Origin: Roseateles sp.
GTDB taxonomy: Bacteria; Pseudomonadota; Gammaproteobacteria; Burkholderiales; Burkholderiaceae_C
Length of the DNA stretch: 64,000 nucleotides
NCBI GenBank assembly: GCA_016790285.1
Contig: JAEUPJ010000033.1
Coordinates: 1 to 64,000, forward strand
Direction: 5' to 3'
Part shown: positions 61,508 through 64,000 of the stretch, one piece after another
Numbering within the stretch: the first letter of the stretch is position 1
Layout of the letters: each line of letters opens with the position of its first letter
The notes under the pieces: model-generated
The model's database searches: none
Seen by the model: the letters and a program-made list of their open reading frames with translations, nothing else
Told to the model about the DNA's origin: nothing
Translations under genes and position numbers: made by a program

Positions 61508-62611
61508 ATGAGTGCCCTGCGCCGCCGCGAACTGCTCACCGCGTTGACGGCATCCAGCGCATGGCCGCTGCTCGCCACCGCGCAGCCGCTGGACGAGACG
61601 CTGGCGCTGCTGCAGCGCCGCTGGCAGCCCCGCCAGGTCTGGCGCGCCGACCCGGCCTGGCGGGCTGCTGCCGCCGCCACGGCGCGCGGGCTGATGCTGC
61701 GCCCGGGCGACGACGGCAGCCCCTTCGAGACGCAGCTGCGCGCCGAGCAGGACCGCGGCAGCCACACGGCCCGGCTGCTGACCCTGCGCGGCGCCCTCGG
61801 CGACCGCGTGCCCGCCCTCTTCCTGCAGCCCCACGGGCCGGGCCCACACCCCGCGGTGCTGGTGCTGCACGACCACGGCGCGCGCTTTGACATCGGCAAG
61901 GAAAAGCTCGTCCGACCGATCGGTCCGAACGCCGCGGCCGACGCCTGGGCGCAGCGCTACTTCGACGGCCGCTTCGTGGGCGACACGCTGGTGCAAGCCG
62001 GCTTTGCGGTGCTGGCCATCGACGCGCTCGGCTGGGGTGAGCGCAGCCGGCCCGGTTTCGCGCGCGATGACCAGCAGGCGCTGGCCAACCATTTGATGCA
62101 GCTCGGCCACAGCTGGGCGGGCGTCATCGCCAGCGACGACCTGCGCGCCCACCGCTGGCTGCGCGAGCAGGACGGCATCGACCCGCGCCGCGTGGCCGTG
62201 CTGGGCTTCTCGATGGGCGCCCTGCGCGCCTGGCAGCTCGCTGCCGTGTGCGAGCCCGTGTCGGCCTGCGTGGCCGCGCACTGGATGTGCACGCGTGAAG
62301 GCCTGCTGCGGCCGGGCGAACACACCCTCGTCGGCCAGTCCGCGTTCAGCATGCTGCACCCGGGCCTGGCGGCCGAGCTCGACCACCCCGACGTGGCCGC
62401 CCTCATCGCGCCCCGGCCGCTGCTGCTGTTCGGCTCGCCCGAGGACAAGCTCTTCCCCTGGGACGCCGTCCAGCAAGCCTGGGCCCGGCTGCGCCCGGCC
62501 TGGGGCGACGGCGCCGGCCTGCGCACCGTCACCACGCCGGGCGGGCATCGCTTCGGGGTCGAGCAGCAGCAGGCCGCCGTCACCTGGCTGGCCCAAAGGT
62601 TCCCCGGCTGA
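61508..62611 (+). CDS. Secreted alpha/beta hydrolase (dienelactone-hydrolase-like)
   Basis: A 367-residue hydrolase with a Tat-like start (LRRRELLTALTASSAWPLLATA). Nucleophile in GFSMGALRAW near 236, ALFLQPHGPGPHPAVLVLHDHG as the oxyanion region, and a late GGHRFG for the His. It resembles acetyl-xylan- or pectin-esterase-like proteins. It is plus-strand and isolated between the SBP and the small zinc protein genes. Deacetylation of pectin is plausible but inferred. Confidence 0.82.
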   Translation: MSALRRRELLTALTASSAWPLLATAQPLDETLALLQRRWQPRQVWRADPAWRAAAAATARGLMLRPGDDGSPFETQLRAEQDRGSHTARLLTLRGALGDRVPALFLQPHGPGPHPAVLVLHDHGARFDIGKEKLVRPIGPNAAADAWAQRYFDGRFVGDTLVQAGFAVLAIDALGWGERSRPGFARDDQQALANHLMQLGHSWAGVIASDDLRAHRWLREQDGIDPRRVAVLGFSMGALRAWQLAAVCEPVSACVAAHWMCTREGLLRPGEHTLVGQSAFSMLHPGLAAELDHPDVAALIAPRPLLLFGSPEDKLFPWDAVQQAWARLRPAWGDGAGLRTVTTPGGHRFGVEQQQAAVTWLAQRFPG

Positions 62612-62684
62612 GATCCTCACAAGCGCGATGGCGCGCCGGCGCGGTCGGCGCCACACTCGGCGCATCACCCGAACGTGTCCCGCC

Positions 62685-62999
62685 ATGAACGAGCTGCTTG
62701 CCGCCTACCGCTACACCACGAACAACCACGCCCAGATCGCCGGGAGCAAGGTCTGCGGTTGCTGCCACTGCGTGCAGCTCTTCAAGCCCGACGACATCGT
62801 CGGCTGGACGGGCCTCACGGTGGAGAACATCGACGACCCCAAGGCCATCGCCGCGCAGACGGCCATGTGCCCGCACTGCGGCAGCGAGGCCGTGCTGGGC
62901 GATGGCTGCGGCTTCCCGATCAACGCGCACTTCCTGGCGCGCATGAACGAGGCGTGGTTTCAGCGCACCATGATCCACCGGCCCAAGTCCAAGGCCTGA
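62685..62999 (+). CDS. Small cysteine-rich cytoplasmic protein
   Basis: A 104-residue protein. C24, C26, C27 and C29 in VCGCCHCV and a second set C62-x2-C65 with C75 suggest a zinc-ribbon. No signal peptide. Similar short proteins occur widely and are uncharacterised. It lies between the hydrolase and the acetylesterase and may be unrelated to pectin. ATG at 62685 is used; the longer frame overlaps the hydrolase. Confidence 0.7.
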   Translation: MNELLAAYRYTTNNHAQIAGSKVCGCCHCVQLFKPDDIVGWTGLTVENIDDPKAIAAQTAMCPHCGSEAVLGDGCGFPINAHFLARMNEAWFQRTMIHRPKSKA

Positions 63000-63008
63000 T
63001 CGGCGGCC

Positions 63009-63770
63009 TCAGGGCGTGAGCGTGCGGGCCGCGGCAAGCTCGGGCTTGAGCTTCACGAGCCCGTCCAGCACCTGCTCCGAGAAGAACGCCGCGCCCTTGG
63101 GGCCCAGGTGGGTGCGGTCAAAACGCGGCGGCGCCTCGGCCAGCGTGTCGGCCGCCGCCTGGCCCATGGCGGCGACGCTGGCGTGGCTCACGGCATTGAG
63201 GTCCAGCACCGGCACCCCCTGTTCGGCGCCGACCTGCAAGATGGCCTCGGCCCACGGCCGCAGGTCGTTGGGCAGCTCGCCGCCCTTGAACGTGCGCCGC
63301 GTGAGCGGTGTGAGCAGCACCACCTCGGCGCCGGCGGCTTTCACGTCCTTCACGTAGCCGGCCATGTTGGGGCCGAACTCGGTGGCCAGGTCGGTCGAGC
63401 GGCCGGGCTTGCCGGGCTGGTCGTTGTGGCCGAACTGGATCAGCACGAGCGTCTTCTGCCGGCTCGTGCCCTCGTTGAGCAGGGCCATCACCGTCGCCCA
63501 CAGGCCCTCGGCGCGAAAGCTCATGCTGGAGCGGCCGCCGCGCGCGAGGTTGATGCAGGCCACCTGCTGCAGCCGCGCGCACAGCGCGTTGCCGTAGCCG
63601 CTGCGCGGCGCCATGGTGGAGTCGCCCACGAGGATGAGGCGCGGGCCGGTGGCCACGTTGGCAGTGGTCTCGCCGCGCGGGGCGGAGGCCGCGGGAGCCG
63701 GCGGCGGCGTCTGTGCAAGGGCCGAAGCGGCGCACAGGGTGGTGAGGGCCAGGAGGCGCTTCATCTTCAT
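63009..63770 (-). CDS. Rhamnogalacturonan acetylesterase-like GDSL hydrolase
   Basis: A 253-residue SGNH esterase. Signal LLALTTLCAASALA; block I GDST with Ser51, block III GHND near 122, block V DRTH near 228. These are the RGAE catalytic positions. It removes acetyl groups from pectin hairy regions, helping lyases. It overlaps the second pectate lyase by ATGA on the minus strand, so the two are co-expressed. Confidence 0.88.
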   Translation of the reverse strand: MKMKRLLALTTLCAASALAQTPPPAPAASAPRGETTANVATGPRLILVGDSTMAPRSGYGNALCARLQQVACINLARGGRSSMSFRAEGLWATVMALLNEGTSRQKTLVLIQFGHNDQPGKPGRSTDLATEFGPNMAGYVKDVKAAGAEVVLLTPLTRRTFKGGELPNDLRPWAEAILQVGAEQGVPVLDLNAVSHASVAAMGQAAADTLAEAPPRFDRTHLGPKGAAFFSEQVLDGLVKLKPELAAARTLTP

Positions 63771-64000
63771 GTCGTGGGCAGTGCCGGCCAGCCGGCCTTG
63801 GGGGTCATGTCGTCCAGGTTCCAGGCGTCGGCCTGAAAGGCCCGCTGCGTAGCGGCGTGGCGCGGGTAGCCCAGCGCATTCTCGACCTCGGAGTCGATGA
63901 TGCGGCCCACGCCGCGCGCCATGTCGGCCAGCAGCCGGGCGTCCAGCAGGTCGCGAGCCCAGGGCCGGGCGCCGACGAAGGCCGGCAGATCGCGCGCCAG
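63767..64000 (-). CDS. Pectate lyase, C-terminal part (cut by window edge)
   Basis: The last 77 residues of a gene that starts beyond 64000. FVGARPWARDLLDARLLAD and TQRAFQADAWNLDDMTPKAGWP closely parallel the end of the pectate lyase at 55003-56319 (YVGARPWARDPLDFKQLSD, TQRPFVEADWNLADMSPKAGW). It is therefore a paralogue of the PL1-like lyase. Its stop overlaps the acetylesterase start by 4 bp. Confidence 0.85.
   Translation of the reverse strand: MARDLPAFVGARPWARDLLDARLLADMARGVGRIIDSEVENALGYPRHAATQRAFQADAWNLDDMTPKAGWPALPTT

Overview
The window looks like a high-GC betaproteobacterial chromosome of the order Burkholderiales, closest in style to the Roseateles / Rubrivivax / Mitsuaria group. 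This rests on the pssA-leuA neighbourhood, a leucine attenuator, hpnCDE, a TIGR03790-type gene, TRAP-linked pectin genes and very GC-rich third codon positions from about 11.6 kb onward. No rRNA, CRISPR array or complete insertion sequence was seen.

Bases 1 to about 11.5 kb are an accessory island of visibly lower GC that ends at the 3' side of a tRNA-Leu(UAG) gene. It holds five exact 25-bp-periodic repeats, small unknown ORFs, an ArdC-type antirestriction protein, an H-NS-like protein, and a four-gene cassette: type III-like restriction helicase/nuclease, DNA methyltransferase, HipA-like kinase, DUF3037 protein. A HTH plus AT-hook protein sits beside the tRNA. No integrase is visible.

From 11.7 to 26.8 kb is core-like sequence: an RND efflux pair with a TetR-type palindrome over its promoter, squalene genes hpnCDE, a TIGR03790 protein, an IclR regulator, a PBP7-type endopeptidase, two tandem 2-isopropylmalate synthases of different classes behind one leucine leader and attenuator, and pssA.

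From 26.8 to 44.3 kb is the most unusual part. An ECF sigma factor / zinc-finger anti-sigma / subtilisin-like protease / TorF-like porin operon stands next to an eight-gene run: monohaem lipoprotein, haem-motif porin, three-cysteine radical SAM, methyltransferase, amidohydrolase, B12-type radical SAM, glycosyltransferase, flippase. Beyond it lies an alternating set: methyltransferase, glycosyltransferase, nucleotidyltransferase, HprK-like kinase, second B12-type radical SAM. I find the same promoter-like element, TTTGAACCT-N15-GYACWCACG, three times: before the sigma gene, before the eight-gene run, and before the far radical SAM gene 17 kb away. Together these look like one sigma-controlled regulon making or exporting an unidentified surface or secreted product.

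From 44.4 to 53.8 kb are an Mla/MCE lipid transporter, a matrixin-like protease and a translationally coupled MFS / M19 peptidase / amidohydrolase / RidA operon. From 54 kb to the end is a pectin locus: KDG kinase, two PL1-like pectate lyases (one cut by the window edge), GH43, a TRAP transporter, a GDSL acetylesterase and an alpha/beta hydrolase, with a KdgR-like palindrome before the kinase.
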